From assembly GCA_902587145.1 (NCBI GenBank), contig CACIKD010000002.1, positions 1-64,000 on the forward strand: 64,000 nucleotides of DNA. The letters run 5' to 3'. Positions 33,373 through 43,566 of the stretch are shown piece after piece. The notes beneath the pieces are model-generated. The model searched no databases and was not told the DNA's origin. It saw only the letters and a list, made by a program, of their open reading frames with translations. Position 1 is the first letter of the stretch, and each line of letters begins with the position of its first letter. The stretch comes from an uncultured Pelagibacteraceae bacterium (lineage in GTDB: Bacteria > Pseudomonadota > Alphaproteobacteria > Pelagibacterales > Pelagibacteraceae). The translations under genes and the position numbers were made by a program.

Positions 33373-33612
33373 TTGAAATTTGCAGTTATCATAACTTTAA
33401 AAAAAGATGTGTTAGATCCTCAGGGCAAAGTAGTTGAGCATACGTTACAAAGCATGGGGATTAATTCGCTAAAAAATTTGAGACAAGGAAAATATATTGA
33501 AATTGATTTGAATGAGACAGATGAAAAGAAAGCTCATAATATTATAGAGGATATGTGTAAAAAACTTTTAGTAAATTTAATTATAGAGGAATATAAAATA
33601 AAAAAAATTTAA
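33373..33612 (+). CDS. purS: FGAM synthase PurS subunit
   Basis: 79 residues, standard for PurS. FAVIITLKKDVLDPQGKVVEHTLQ and the LRQGKYIEIDL strand fit the family. It is the small bridging subunit of the three-part formylglycinamidine ribonucleotide synthase, joining PurQ to PurL. The start is a TTG two bases after purC; no ATG is available that would keep the conserved N-terminal strand. It shares one base with the purQ start (TAATG). Confidence 0.94.
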   Translation: MKFAVIITLKKDVLDPQGKVVEHTLQSMGINSLKNLRQGKYIEIDLNETDEKKAHNIIEDMCKKLLVNLIIEEYKIKKI

Positions 33613-34289
33613 TGAACTCTTCAGTAATTGTTTTTCCTGGATCAAACTGTGACAGAGATGTTGCAACAGCTCTTACAAATCTTCAATTTAAAAATAAAAT
33701 GGTTTGGCACAAAGATAGTGAGCTACCAAAATCAGATTTAATTGTTATTCCTGGTGGTTTTTCATATGGAGACTATTTAAGATCAGGTGCTATTGCTGCC
33801 AAATCTAATATTTTAAAGGAAGTTATAAAAGCAGCGAATTCAGGTTGTCTTGTACTAGGTATATGTAATGGGTTTCAAATACTAATCGAAACCGGACTTC
33901 TTCGAGGAGCATTATTAAGGAATAAAGATCTTAAGTTTGTATCAAAAGATATAAATTTAAAGATAATTAATAATGAAAATAAATTTTGTAATAAGTATAA
34001 GAAGAATAGTATTATTAGTTTAAATATAGCACATAACGAAGGTAATTATTTTACTCAAAGAGATCATCTTAAGGAATTGGAAGATAATAATCTTATACCC
34101 TTTAAGTATTGTGACAAAGAAGGTTCAATTAATGAAAACAGTAATCCTAATGGGTCTTTAAATAATATTGCTGGAATATTAAATAATAAAAAAAATATTC
34201 TAGGAATGATGCCTCATCCTGAAAGAATGGTTGACAACTTAATAAGTAATTCTAATGGTGTTGAATTATTTACAAGTATTTTAAGTTAA
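33612..34289 (+). CDS. purQ: FGAM synthase glutaminase subunit
   Basis: 225 residues, class I glutamine amidotransferase. [16 protein letters not shown] (around residue 87) holds the nucleophile Cys; GMMPHPERM near residue 200 supplies the His-Glu pair. [15 protein letters not shown] at the N-terminus is typical PurQ. It provides ammonia from glutamine to PurL through PurS. It shares one base with each of its neighbours purS and purL, so the three subunits are tightly coupled in translation. Confidence 0.96.
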   Translation: MNSSVIVFPGSNCDRDVATALTNLQFKNKMVWHKDSELPKSDLIVIPGGFSYGDYLRSGAIAAKSNILKEVIKAANSGCLVLGICNGFQILIETGLLRGALLRNKDLKFVSKDINLKIINNENKFCNKYKKNSIISLNIAHNEGNYFTQRDHLKELEDNNLIPFKYCDKEGSINENSNPNGSLNNIAGILNNKKNILGMMPHPERMVDNLISNSNGVELFTSILS

Positions 34290-36484
34290 TGAAAATTACA
34301 AAAGAAATAATTGAGTTGCACGGTTTAAAATCGGACGAATATTCTAAAATTAAACTCTTAATGAATAGAGAGCCGAATTATTTGGAACTGGGTATTTTTT
34401 CAGCTATGTGGAATGAACATTGCTCGTATAAATCATCAAAAATTCATTTAAAGAAATTGCCTGTTAAAAATAAAAATGTAATTCAAGGTCCAGGTGAAAA
34501 CGCTGGAGTAATTGATATTGGAGAAGGCGACGCAATAGTGTTTAAAATAGAGAGTCATAACCATCCCTCATTTATTGAACCCTATCAAGGTGCTGCAACA
34601 GGTGTGGGAGGAATACTAAGAGATGTTTTCACAATGGGCGCTAGACCTATAGCTCTACTTAATTCAATTCATTTTGGTGATCCAAGTAACAAAAAAACAA
34701 AAAATCTTTTGAATGGTGTTGTTTCAGGTATTGGTGGGTACGGTAATTGTATAGGAATACCGACAGTTGCCGGTGAAACAAAATTTAACAACACATACAA
34801 TGAGAATATACTTGTTAATGCAATGGCTGTTGGTTTGGTAAATAAAAAAAAAATTTTTTACTCTAAGGCAAAAGGTATTAATAAGGCTGTAGTTTATGTT
34901 GGGTCTAAAACAGGAAGAGATGGAATTCACGGGGCTTCAATGGCATCAGCAGAATTTGATGAAAACTCTGAAGATAAAAAACCAACAGTACAAGTAGGAG
35001 ATCCTTTTACTGAAAAACTTTTAATGGAAGCTTGCTTAGAGTTAATGAAAAAAGACTCTATAATTTCTATACAAGACATGGGTGCAGCAGGTTTGACATC
35101 GTCAAGTGTTGAGATGGCCTTTAAAGGGGGTTTAGGTATAGAGTTAGATTTAGACAAAATTCCTTGTAGAGAAGAAAATATGAGTCCTTATGAGATGATG
35201 TTATCTGAAAGCCAAGAAAGAATGTTAATTATTTTGGAAGATGGTAAAGAAAACGAAGCAAGACAAATTTTTAAAAAATGGGATCTAGACTTTGTCGTAA
35301 TTGGTAAAACAACAGATACTAAAAATTTATCTTTAAAATTTAAAAATGAAGTTGTAGCCACGATTCCAATAGAGGCATTATCCTCAAAAGCGCCTTTATA
35401 TGACAGAAAATGGGTCAAAAAAAAATTTGATAAAAAAAAAATTAACCTTAAAGAACATAAAAAAATTAAATTTGATAAAGCTTTTTTTGAACTTATATCC
35501 TCACCCAATCATTCAAACAAACAATGGGTAACCGAGCAATACGATCAAATGGTTATGGGTAATACTATTGAGCGTTCTGGGGCAGATGCTGCAATCGTAA
35601 AAATACACCAAAAAGATAAAGCGATTGCTTTAACAGTGGACTCATCGGCTAACTATTGCAAATCTCATCCTCTAAGTGGGGGCAAACAAATTGTTTGTGA
35701 AAGCTGGAGAAACTTAATTTCTGTTGGTGCCAAACCAATTGCTATAACTAATTGTTTAAATTTTGGAAATCCTGAAAACCCAGAAGTAATGGGGCAGTTT
35801 GCAGAAAATATATTAGGAATTAAAGAGGCATGTGAATTTTTGGACTATCCAGTAGTTTCTGGAAACGTTTCATTTTACAACGGTACCAATAATAATAATA
35901 TTTATCCTACTCCTGTAATTGGTGGTGTAGGATTGATAAAAAATTTAAATAAAATTAAAAATCATAAATTTAAAAAAATTGATAGTCATATTTTGATAAT
36001 AGGTAAAACTTTTGGTCATTTAGACCAAAGTGCTTTTATAAATGAATTATACAATATACATGATGGAATGCCTCCTGAAATTAATCTGCTAAATGAAAAA
36101 AATAATGGTGAAATGATTTTAAAACTGATCGCTAACGAAAATATTAATTCTGTACACGATATTTCGTCTGGTGGTATTATTATTGCTTTGGCCGAGATGT
36201 CTATAAGTTCACAAGTTGGTGTTAAAATACAAAAACCTCAAAAGATATCAAATATATTTGAATATTTTTTTGGTGAGGATCAAGGAAGATATTTAATTGA
36301 AGTAGAGAAAAATAATTTGTCTAAAGTAGAAAAAAAATTGAGAGAAAATAATATATATTTTGAAAATATTGGAACAACTCAAAAAGATTATTTTGAATTG
36401 GAAAAAGATTTAAAAATTAATGTAAAAGAGCTTTATGAGTTAAATAATAAATGGTACAATAAATTCAATGGCCTTAACAGCTGA
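34289..36484 (+). CDS. purL: FGAM synthase large subunit (small PurL type)
   Basis: 731 residues, the size of the Bacillus-type PurL that requires separate PurS and PurQ, both encoded immediately upstream. [30 protein letters not shown] and the second-half GMAL-type [17 protein letters not shown] are the family ATP and substrate motifs. It makes FGAM from FGAR, ATP and ammonia. The 3' end overlaps bolA by 17 bases in another frame. Notable clusters of lysine-rich codons reflect the low GC. Confidence 0.96.
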   Translation: MKITKEIIELHGLKSDEYSKIKLLMNREPNYLELGIFSAMWNEHCSYKSSKIHLKKLPVKNKNVIQGPGENAGVIDIGEGDAIVFKIESHNHPSFIEPYQGAATGVGGILRDVFTMGARPIALLNSIHFGDPSNKKTKNLLNGVVSGIGGYGNCIGIPTVAGETKFNNTYNENILVNAMAVGLVNKKKIFYSKAKGINKAVVYVGSKTGRDGIHGASMASAEFDENSEDKKPTVQVGDPFTEKLLMEACLELMKKDSIISIQDMGAAGLTSSSVEMAFKGGLGIELDLDKIPCREENMSPYEMMLSESQERMLIILEDGKENEARQIFKKWDLDFVVIGKTTDTKNLSLKFKNEVVATIPIEALSSKAPLYDRKWVKKKFDKKKINLKEHKKIKFDKAFFELISSPNHSNKQWVTEQYDQMVMGNTIERSGADAAIVKIHQKDKAIALTVDSSANYCKSHPLSGGKQIVCESWRNLISVGAKPIAITNCLNFGNPENPEVMGQFAENILGIKEACEFLDYPVVSGNVSFYNGTNNNNIYPTPVIGGVGLIKNLNKIKNHKFKKIDSHILIIGKTFGHLDQSAFINELYNIHDGMPPEINLLNEKNNGEMILKLIANENINSVHDISSGGIIIALAEMSISSQVGVKIQKPQKISNIFEYFFGEDQGRYLIEVEKNNLSKVEKKLRENNIYFENIGTTQKDYFELEKDLKINVKELYELNNKWYNKFNGLNS

Positions 36485-36698
36485 AGAAATAAAGAAACAT
36501 ATATTAGAAGCAATACCAGACGCATCCATAGAGATAAAAGATTTAATGGGTGACAATAATCACTATTCTGCAATCATCAAATCTAAGATATTTAAGGGAA
36601 TGAGTAAAATCGAACAACATAAAAAAGTTTATAAATCATTAAAAGGTAAAATGGGTAATGAGCTTCATGCGCTTTCATTAACAACTGAAGCAAAATAA
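36468..36698 (+). CDS. BolA-family protein
   Basis: 76 residues, full BolA domain. [24 protein letters not shown] and the conserved [13 protein letters not shown] plus ELHALSLTT with the C-terminal invariant His are visible. BolA proteins bind a [2Fe-2S] cluster together with CGFS monothiol glutaredoxins in iron homeostasis and Fe-S delivery. The next gene is exactly such a glutaredoxin (one base on). It starts inside the purL end. Confidence 0.94.
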   Translation: MALTAEEIKKHILEAIPDASIEIKDLMGDNNHYSAIIKSKIFKGMSKIEQHKKVYKSLKGKMGNELHALSLTTEAK

Positions 36699-36699
36699 A

Positions 36700-37017
36700 A
36701 TGAACATTAAAGAAAATATACAAAATTTGATTGATCAAAATGACATTTGTTTATTTATGAAAGGTACACCCGAAGCCCCACAGTGTGGTTTTTCAATGGC
36801 TGTATCAAATGTTTTAAAACATTTAAATGCAAAATTTAAAGGTGTAAATGTTTTAGAAGATGAAAATTTAAGACAAGGGATTAAAGATTTTAGTGATTGG
36901 CCAACTATTCCTCAATTATATGTTAAAGGAGAATTTATTGGTGGCTGTGATATTGTTAAAGATATGTTTGAAAAAGGTGAATTAAAAAAAATTTTAGAAG
37001 AAAAAAAATTAATCTAA
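36700..37017 (+). CDS. grxD: Monothiol CGFS glutaredoxin (Grx4 type)
   Basis: 105 residues. KGTPEAPQCGFSMAV gives the CGFS active-site motif at about residues 29-32, with WPTIPQLYVKGEFIGGCDIV as the glutathione-binding TIP and GG region. It assembles a glutathione-ligated [2Fe-2S] cluster as homodimer or with BolA and transfers it. It directly follows the bolA gene, giving the functional pair. The gene meets rpsD tail to tail with no base between the stops and no visible terminator. Confidence 0.96.
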   Translation: MNIKENIQNLIDQNDICLFMKGTPEAPQCGFSMAVSNVLKHLNAKFKGVNVLEDENLRQGIKDFSDWPTIPQLYVKGEFIGGCDIVKDMFEKGELKKILEEKKLI

Positions 37018-37635
37018 TTATCTTGAATAGTATTCAATAACTAAATTTGGTTCCATAATTACGGGATAAGGAACTTCTGAGAATTTTGGCACTCTGACTA
37101 ACTTGACGGATTTACTTTTGCCATCCAATTGAATGTACTCTGGAATTTCTCTTTCTTTACTTTGTATAGAACCATCAATTACATTAAGTTTTTTTGACTT
37201 TTCGTTAACTTCAACTTGATCAGAGTCTTTTAAAAGATAGCTTGAAACATTCACCCTCTTTTTATTAACTTTAATATGGCCATGGTTGATTAATTGTCTG
37301 GCTGCAAAAACGGTTGGTGCAAGCTTAGCTCTATAAACAACTGTATCAAGTCTAGTTTCTAATAAAGCTATTAAATTTTCAGATGTATCTCCTCTTTTAG
37401 ATAGAGCCTTTCTATAAATATTTCTAAACTGTCTTTCGTTTATATTTCCGTAATATGCTTTGAGTTTCTGTTTTGCTTGAAGTTGAATTCCGTAATCTGT
37501 TGGTTTACCTTTTTTATTTTGGCCATGCTGACCTGGAGGATAAGCACGAACGTTAAAAGGGCTTTTGGGCCTGCCCCACAAATTAGCTTTAAGTCGTCTG
37601 TCTACTTTATGTTTAGATTTTAATCTTTTTGTCAT
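37018..37635 (-). CDS. rpsD: 30S ribosomal protein S4
   Basis: 205 residues, standard S4. It begins [32 protein letters not shown] is the family motif, and the S4 RNA-binding domain ([23 protein letters not shown]) spans about 90-150. It is a primary 16S rRNA binder in 30S assembly and in many bacteria regulates its own operon. Here it is alone rather than in the alpha operon, as in other alphaproteobacteria. 38 bases separate it from the upstream methyltransferase gene. Confidence 0.97.
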   Translation of the reverse strand: MTKRLKSKHKVDRRLKANLWGRPKSPFNVRAYPPGQHGQNKKGKPTDYGIQLQAKQKLKAYYGNINERQFRNIYRKALSKRGDTSENLIALLETRLDTVVYRAKLAPTVFAARQLINHGHIKVNKKRVNVSSYLLKDSDQVEVNEKSKKLNVIDGSIQSKEREIPEYIQLDGKSKSVKLVRVPKFSEVPYPVIMEPNLVIEYYSR

Positions 37636-37673
37636 TATTTGAACACGGGTTTACAAGGTTTAGGGGGTGCATG

Positions 37674-38402
37674 TCAATTGAGCTTTTTTTTATTTTTGCT
37701 GAGAGAGCCAATTAAACTGCCTAAAATCCTTAGTTCTTTATCATCTGGCTCCAATCTGTAAAATAAATTGTTTATATTTTTAATCATTGAACTTCTTTTT
37801 TCAGGTGGTTTAAAAAAATTTTTCTTTTCAAGATTAGTTATTAGCAACTTAAGTATTTGAGATAACTTACCCTTTTGACCTATATTTTTATTAAAAAAAA
37901 GTTGTTTTGTAAGTCTTGAATTATTTAATTTAAATATTTCGTAACAAATCAATGATACTGAGTGGGAAAGATTCATTGATTTGAACTTTGGTGATGAAGG
38001 TATCTGAACTACATAATTAGCATATGATAAATCTAAATTCGACAAACCTGATGCCTCTGGACCAAACATTAATCCAATTTTTTTTTGTTTAAATTTTTTT
38101 GTGATATTAAGAAATTTATTTAAACTAATATGTTTTTTATTTATGTCTCTTTTCCTAGCACTGAATGAAAAAATTATATCAAAATTTTGAATAGCTGAGT
38201 TAGTATTGTCGAATACCTTTGTTTTATTTAAAATATCAAAAGCGCCAACAGAAGTTGCCTTGGCTTTAATATTGGGCCAACCATGTTTAGGATTAGTAAT
38301 AATTAAATTTTTGAATCCAAAATTTTTTAATGATCGTGCAGACGCTCCAATGTTTTCACCAAGTTGTGGTTTAATTAAAATAAAACCATATTTATTTTTC
38401 AT
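37674..38402 (-). CDS. TrmH/SpoU-family RNA methyltransferase, TrmJ-like
   Basis: 242 residues, SPOUT fold. FILIKPQLGENIGASARSLKNFG (motif 1), GLMFGPEASGLSNLDLS (motif 2) and SMNLSHSVSLICYE (motif 3) form the knotted SAM site. The N-terminus and a C-terminal helical extension of about 80 residues fit TrmJ, which 2'-O-methylates position 32 of certain tRNAs. The start overlaps the end of cimA by 11 bases. Target RNA is inferred from similarity of layout only. Confidence 0.85.
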   Translation of the reverse strand: MKNKYGFILIKPQLGENIGASARSLKNFGFKNLIITNPKHGWPNIKAKATSVGAFDILNKTKVFDNTNSAIQNFDIIFSFSARKRDINKKHISLNKFLNITKKFKQKKIGLMFGPEASGLSNLDLSYANYVVQIPSSPKFKSMNLSHSVSLICYEIFKLNNSRLTKQLFFNKNIGQKGKLSQILKLLITNLEKKNFFKPPEKRSSMIKNINNLFYRLEPDDKELRILGSLIGSLSKNKKKLN

Positions 38403-39996
38403 GAATATTTGCTGGTGCTTTTTCTTTGAACAATTTATATTCTAAACTATCTATTAATGCTTTAAATGAAGCTTCAATAATATTTTGAGAAACACCAATT
38501 GTAAACCAGCTTTTCCCAGTTTTATCAGTACTTTCAATAGAAACTCTTGTGGTTGCTCCTGTTCCAGTATTTAAAATTCTAACTTTGTAATCTAAAAGCT
38601 TAAGATCAGAAAAATATTTGTAGTATTTTTCAACCTTTTTAAAATTTGATCTAATTGCATTATCTAGTGCATTCACAGGTCCATTTCCTTCACCCTGACA
38701 ATGGATTTCCTTACCATCAATTATAAAAGTAACCTCTGCAGTTGTTTTTAATTCATTATCTTTTTTTACATTCACATTATAGTTTTTAACTTTCAAATAT
38801 TCTGGGAGTTTACCTAATAATTTATTTGCCAAAAGTTCAAAAGATGCATCAGCACCATCGTACGAGTAACCAGTAAATTCTCTTTCTTTAACTTCATTTA
38901 AAATTTTTTGAACATTGGTGTCTTTTGAATCAATTTTTATTCCATAATTTTCAAGTCTGGATATTATATTTGATCTTCCGGCTTGATTTGAAACAATAAT
39001 GTTTCTATGATTACCAACTTCTTTTGGATCTATATGTTCGTAGGTTTTTGGATCTTTTTTAACAGCAGAAACATGTAATCCACCTTTATGTGAAAAAGCA
39101 GATCCCCCAACATAAGCCATACTTTTGTTTGGTTTTTTATTTAAAACTTCGTCCAAAAATCTAGAGCATTCAGTTAATGATGAAAGTTTCTTTTTGTTTA
39201 CATTTAAATCAAATTTGTCACTAAAAGTTTTTTTTAAAAAAAGTGTCGGTATAATAGACATTAAGTTTGCATTTCCACATCTTTCTCCCAGACCATTTAT
39301 AGTTCCTTGTATTTGTCTAGCTCCAGCTAGTACAGCTGTTAAAGAGTTACTTACAGCATTTTCAGTATCGTTATGAGCATGAATACCTAAATTTTTGCCT
39401 GGAATTACTTTGGTAACACTATTTATTATTTCCCCAACCTCATTTGGTAAAGTTCCGCCATTAGTATCACATAAAACTACCCATCTAGCCCCCTCATCAT
39501 AAGCTTGTTTTAGACAATCAAGGGCATAATTAGGATTATTTTTATATCCGTCAAAGAAATGTTCAGCATCAAAAAGAAATTCTTTATTATTTTTTACGAA
39601 ATGTTTTGCTGTCTCTTTTATGTTTTTTAAATTATCTTCATTTTTAATACCTAAAGCAGTTTTGACGTGAAAGTCCCAAGTTTTTCCAACAACGCAAACT
39701 GTTTTACAATCAGCGTTCATTAAAGGAGATAAATTTGGATCATTATCTGCGCTAACTCCATTCTTCTTCGTCATCCCAAAAGCTGTAAATTTTGAGTTTC
39801 CAAGATTAGGAGATTTATCAAAAAATTCGTTATCTACAGGATTTGCACCTGGCCAGCCGCCCTCTATGTAATCTACTCCAATATTGGATAGAATTTTTGC
39901 AATCTTATTCTTATCTTCAACTGAAAAGTCGACTCCCTCAGTCTGTGCGCCATCCCTTAAAGTTGTATCAAAAATGTATATTTTTTCTCTGTTCAT
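38392..39996 (-). CDS. cimA: Citramalate synthase
   Basis: 534 residues, alpha-isopropylmalate synthase family. DTTLRDGAQTEGVDFSVEDK at the N-terminus, IHAHNDTENAVSNSLTAVLAGA (metal His pair), NGLGERCGNANL and FSHKGGLHVSAV are the HMGL-like catalytic motifs; from about residue 410 a LeuA-type regulatory domain follows (GNGPVNALDNAIR). The GAQTEGV start and length fit the long CimA type that condenses pyruvate and acetyl-CoA to (R)-citramalate for threonine-independent isoleucine synthesis. Homocitrate or isopropylmalate synthesis is less likely. Overlaps cysS by four bases. Confidence 0.88.
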   Translation of the reverse strand: MNREKIYIFDTTLRDGAQTEGVDFSVEDKNKIAKILSNIGVDYIEGGWPGANPVDNEFFDKSPNLGNSKFTAFGMTKKNGVSADNDPNLSPLMNADCKTVCVVGKTWDFHVKTALGIKNEDNLKNIKETAKHFVKNNKEFLFDAEHFFDGYKNNPNYALDCLKQAYDEGARWVVLCDTNGGTLPNEVGEIINSVTKVIPGKNLGIHAHNDTENAVSNSLTAVLAGARQIQGTINGLGERCGNANLMSIIPTLFLKKTFSDKFDLNVNKKKLSSLTECSRFLDEVLNKKPNKSMAYVGGSAFSHKGGLHVSAVKKDPKTYEHIDPKEVGNHRNIIVSNQAGRSNIISRLENYGIKIDSKDTNVQKILNEVKEREFTGYSYDGADASFELLANKLLGKLPEYLKVKNYNVNVKKDNELKTTAEVTFIIDGKEIHCQGEGNGPVNALDNAIRSNFKKVEKYYKYFSDLKLLDYKVRILNTGTGATTRVSIESTDKTGKSWFTIGVSQNIIEASFKALIDSLEYKLFKEKAPANIHEK

Positions 39997-41345
39997 TTAT
40001 AGTTCCAAGTCGTTTTACCTTTTTCATCTTTTATATCAATACCTTCTTTATTTAAATCATCTCTTATTTGATCAGCAAGTTTATAATTGCCGGTTTTTTT
40101 AGCTTCCTCGCGATCTTTAATTTTGCTTAATATATTATCTTTAGAGATTTTAACTTTACTTTTTTTGTACTCAGCTCTTTTTTCTGCGCTTTCATTAAAT
40201 AAGCCAATTAAACGACAGGCTTTGTTAAATTCTTTTTTTTTATCCTTGTTTCCATTTTGTGATTGTTGAAACAACTCATGCAATTTAGAGATATAAAGTG
40301 GGGTATTCATGTCATCTAATAAATCATTAAAACAATCAGGTGTTTTTTCACTAAGTTCAGAGGAATACATTGAGTACCATTTATCTAAAGTTTTTGATTG
40401 TTCTGTGAGTAATTCGTTATTCCAATCCAATGGTTGTTTATATTGAGCGCTTAATAAAGATAAACGAACCACCTGTCCTGAATATTTTTTGGTTGCATCT
40501 TCTATTGTTGTTATATTGCCAAGTGATTTTGACATTTTTTCTTTATTCATAGTTACAAAACCGTTGTGTACCCAATAGTTAGCAAATTTATCTGTTCCAT
40601 TATGTACACACGATTGAGCAATCTCATTTTCATGATGAGGAAAAATTAAATCTAATCCTCCACCATGTATATCAAAATTTTTACCTAAATATTTTTCACT
40701 CATTACTGAACACTCTAAATGCCATCCAGGTCTACCTCTTCCCCATGGCGAGTCCCAACCAGGATCATTATTATCTGAAGGTTTCCAAAGAACAAAATCT
40801 AAAGGATCATTTTTTAATTTAGATACTTCAACTCTCGCACCAGCTTTTAGATCATCAGGATTTTTATTTGAAAGCTTTCCATATTTTTTAAATGAACTTA
40901 CTTTAAAAAAAACATGCCCCTCTTTTTCATAAGCAGCATTTTTTTCAATTAGATTTTTTGTCATGTTAATCATGCCTTCAACATGATCAGTTGCTCTTGG
41001 TTCTTTAGTTGGATTTAAACAAAATAAAATTTTACAATCTTTGTGAAATTTTTCCGTTACAGATTTTGTTAAATCTGAAATACTTATTTTTTTAGTTTTT
41101 GAAGCCTCAATAATTTTATCATCAATATCTGTTATATTTCTAACATAATTAACTTTTTTCTCTCCATAAAGTTCGATGAGTATTCTGAAAAGAAGATCAA
41201 ACACTACTATAGCACGAGCATTTCCAACATGTGGATTGTCATAAACAGTTGGCCCACATGCATATAAGGAGACTTTTTCTTTATTAATTGGATTAAAAAT
41301 TTCTTTTTTATTTGTAAGTGAATTAGTTAAGTGTAAATTATTCAT
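39993..41345 (-). CDS. cysS: Cysteinyl-tRNA synthetase
   Basis: 450 residues. VSLYACGPTVYDNPHVGNAR holds the first zinc Cys and the HIGH-type signature (HVGN); FDIHGGGLDLIFPHHENE gives the other zinc ligands, and KEKMSKSLGN is the KMSKS loop near residue 270. The C-terminal DALR region is short. It charges tRNA-Cys. It overlaps nadE upstream by eight bases and cimA downstream by four, so all three genes form a coupled leftward series. Confidence 0.97.
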   Translation of the reverse strand: MNNLHLTNSLTNKKEIFNPINKEKVSLYACGPTVYDNPHVGNARAIVVFDLLFRILIELYGEKKVNYVRNITDIDDKIIEASKTKKISISDLTKSVTEKFHKDCKILFCLNPTKEPRATDHVEGMINMTKNLIEKNAAYEKEGHVFFKVSSFKKYGKLSNKNPDDLKAGARVEVSKLKNDPLDFVLWKPSDNNDPGWDSPWGRGRPGWHLECSVMSEKYLGKNFDIHGGGLDLIFPHHENEIAQSCVHNGTDKFANYWVHNGFVTMNKEKMSKSLGNITTIEDATKKYSGQVVRLSLLSAQYKQPLDWNNELLTEQSKTLDKWYSMYSSELSEKTPDCFNDLLDDMNTPLYISKLHELFQQSQNGNKDKKKEFNKACRLIGLFNESAEKRAEYKKSKVKISKDNILSKIKDREEAKKTGNYKLADQIRDDLNKEGIDIKDEKGKTTWNYK

Positions 41346-42075
41346 TAAATTTGCAAACTGGGATAGGATTCATTTTGTGTAAATTTTTTTCTCTTATCTT
41401 TAAATATTTCTGATAGTTTGGATCATCTTTATTTTCCATAGCTTTTTCAAGATCCTCATAACTCATACCTAATTGTTGGACGTCGTTTCTACCATCATCC
41501 CACAATCCATCAGTCGGTTGAGAATTAATAATTTCATCTGAAACCCCAAGATATTTACCTAATTCCCAAACTTGAGTTTTTGTACAATCTGCTATTGGAG
41601 AAATATCTACGCCCCCATCACCATATTTAGTATAAAAGCCAACACCAAAATCTTCAACTTTATTCCCTGTTCCAACTACTATACCAGAATTAGCTGCTGC
41701 TACTTGATATAGAGTTGCCATTCTTAACCTCGCTCTTGAATTTGCAAATCCATGTTCGTTATCAAAGTTATTTAGAACTTCGGAAAAAGATCCAAATATT
41801 TTGTCCATCTCGATTAAGTGATGCTCAACATTTTTAAATTTATCTTTTAACCATTTTGAATGCTTCAAGCTTAAATCATGTTGGGTTTTTATTTGTTTAA
41901 TTGGCATTGTTAACACAATTGTTTTTCTTCCTGTGTTTGCACATAGCGTACTAACTACGGAAGAGTCTATACCTCCTGAAATACCAACTACTAATGCTTT
42001 AGGATTAAAAGAGGTAGTTTCACAATAATTGTTGATCCAATCAGTGATAATTTTTGCTCTATTTTTTACTTCCAT
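41338..42075 (-). CDS. nadE: NAD synthetase, ammonia-dependent type
   Basis: 245 residues. VVGISGGIDSSVVSTL is the PP-loop that binds ATP; NSRARLRMATLYQVAA, VGTGNKVEDFGVGFYTKYGDGG and ADCTKTQVWELGKYL are NadE signatures. It amidates deamido-NAD to NAD. The glutaminase (nitrilase) domain of the fused form is missing, so it uses free ammonia or a partner amidotransferase. It has a strong GAGGAGGT ribosome site, one of the best in the window. A 13-bp inverted repeat lies between it and the upstream DAHP synthase gene. Confidence 0.95.
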   Translation of the reverse strand: MEVKNRAKIITDWINNYCETTSFNPKALVVGISGGIDSSVVSTLCANTGRKTIVLTMPIKQIKTQHDLSLKHSKWLKDKFKNVEHHLIEMDKIFGSFSEVLNNFDNEHGFANSRARLRMATLYQVAAANSGIVVGTGNKVEDFGVGFYTKYGDGGVDISPIADCTKTQVWELGKYLGVSDEIINSQPTDGLWDDGRNDVQQLGMSYEDLEKAMENKDDPNYQKYLKIREKNLHKMNPIPVCKFNE

Positions 42076-42104
42076 AATTAATACACCTCCTCTTTTAAGG
42101 TCAT

Positions 42105-42133
42105 GTCTTAATAATTACAATAATTATTAAGAC
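42105..42133. promoter_or_regulatory. 13-bp perfect inverted repeat between aroF/G and nadE
   Basis: GTCTTAATAATTA and TAATTATTAAGAC are separated by CAA. The outer bases overlap the stop codon of the DAHP synthase gene. The stem is AT-rich and not followed by a U-run leftwards, so it is not a classical terminator. A 3'-end-protecting hairpin or an operator for nadE are possible roles. Confidence 0.55.
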
Positions 42134-43509
42134 GCGGCTTGGATAATTTTTTTTGAATATTTTGAGTTTTTCTTAATTTCATCAGAAATTAAAAAAGCTA
42201 ATTCTAACGCTTGATCAGCATTCAATCTTGGGTCGCAATGAGTTCTGTATCTATTAGATAGGTCATTTTCAGATATTTTCTGTGCCCCACCTGTGCATTC
42301 GGTCACATCCTGACCAGTCATTTCGACGTGTAAACCTCCGGCATAACTTCCTTCAGATTGATGTACTCCGAAAAAATTTTTTACCTCTTTTAAAACACTG
42401 TCAAAAGGTCTTGTCTTAAAACCTGTGGCTGCTTTGATAGTGTTACCGTGCATAGGATCACATGACCATATTACATTTAATCCCTCTTTTTTAATTACTT
42501 TAATTAGTTTGGGTAAATATTTTTCTACGTTGTCTGCACCAAATCTTGAAATCAAGGTCATTCTTCCTGGCTCATTTTCTGGATTAAGAATATTACATAG
42601 TTTTACAAGTTCCTCTGGTTTTAAGGTCGGACCACATTTTAAGCCTAAAGGATTTTTAATACCTCTACAAAATTCAACATGAGCTCCGTCTGGTTGTCTT
42701 GTTCTATCTCCTATCCACACAAAGTGTGCAGATGTATCGTGATACTCTCCAGTTGTTGAATCGACTCTTGTCATGGCTTCTTCGAATGGTAGTAAAAGAG
42801 CTTCGTGAGAAGTATAAAAATTAACAGTTCTTAATCTTCTATTATTATCAGAATTAATTCCACAAGCTTGCATAAACGCTAAAGCATCACTAATTTTATC
42901 TTCAATCTCTTTGTATTTACCTTTAGTTTTGTCTTTTATAAATCCTAAATTCCATAAATGAACCTGTCTTAGATCAGCAAAACCTCCTTGGGAAAAAGCT
43001 CTTAACAAGTTTAAAGTAGATGCCGATTGAGAATAAGCTCTGAATAATCTTTTTGCATCTGGAATTCTTGCTTTCTCGTTAAAATCCATTCCGTTAATAT
43101 TATCGCCTAAATAACTTGGTAATTCTTTTCCATCTTTTTTTTCTGTTGGAGCGCTTCTTGGTTTAGAAAACTGCCCTGCAATTCTTCCTACTTTTACTAC
43201 TGGCACTGATGCTGAAGCTGTCAAAACTAAAGACATTTGCAATATTACCTTAAACGTATCTCTGATATTATCTGGATGAAATTCTGCAAAACTTTCAGCA
43301 CAATCTCCTCCTTGAAGCAGAAAAGCTTTGCCTTCTACTACTTGCCCCAATGCTTTTTTTAAAGATCGAGTTTCTCCAGCAAAAACAAGTGGTGGATATT
43401 TTTGTATTTTACTTAAGACTAAATCCAGTTCTTTTTTGTCTACATAACTAGGTAGATGCTTTGCAGGAAATTTAGCCCAGCTATTTAATGTCCATTTTTT
43501 CATATTCAA
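42127..43509 (-). CDS. 3-deoxy-7-phosphoheptulonate (DAHP) synthase, class II
   Basis: 460 residues, the plant/actinobacterial-like class II type. FAGETRSLKKALGQVVEGKAF, LLQGGDCAESF, VGRIAGQFSKPRSAPTE and the later TLISRFGADNVEKYLP and WSCDPMHGNT are its signatures, with metal ligands including the Cys of GGDCAE and the His of DPMHGN. It condenses PEP and erythrose 4-phosphate, the first step to aromatic amino acids. The start is the ATG at 43509, or the one two codons further in. It stands between glmS and nadE on the same strand. Confidence 0.96.
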   Translation of the reverse strand: MNMKKWTLNSWAKFPAKHLPSYVDKKELDLVLSKIQKYPPLVFAGETRSLKKALGQVVEGKAFLLQGGDCAESFAEFHPDNIRDTFKVILQMSLVLTASASVPVVKVGRIAGQFSKPRSAPTEKKDGKELPSYLGDNINGMDFNEKARIPDAKRLFRAYSQSASTLNLLRAFSQGGFADLRQVHLWNLGFIKDKTKGKYKEIEDKISDALAFMQACGINSDNNRRLRTVNFYTSHEALLLPFEEAMTRVDSTTGEYHDTSAHFVWIGDRTRQPDGAHVEFCRGIKNPLGLKCGPTLKPEELVKLCNILNPENEPGRMTLISRFGADNVEKYLPKLIKVIKKEGLNVIWSCDPMHGNTIKAATGFKTRPFDSVLKEVKNFFGVHQSEGSYAGGLHVEMTGQDVTECTGGAQKISENDLSNRYRTHCDPRLNADQALELAFLISDEIKKNSKYSKKIIQAAS

Positions 43510-43566
43510 CCTGTGATATGTATATAGAGTATAGAGATATAATTTCCAATAGTTAAATTAGAATAA

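Noticed and set aside
35188-35508. 106-codon ORF antisense to purL
   Set aside because: Shadow frame over a complete purL.
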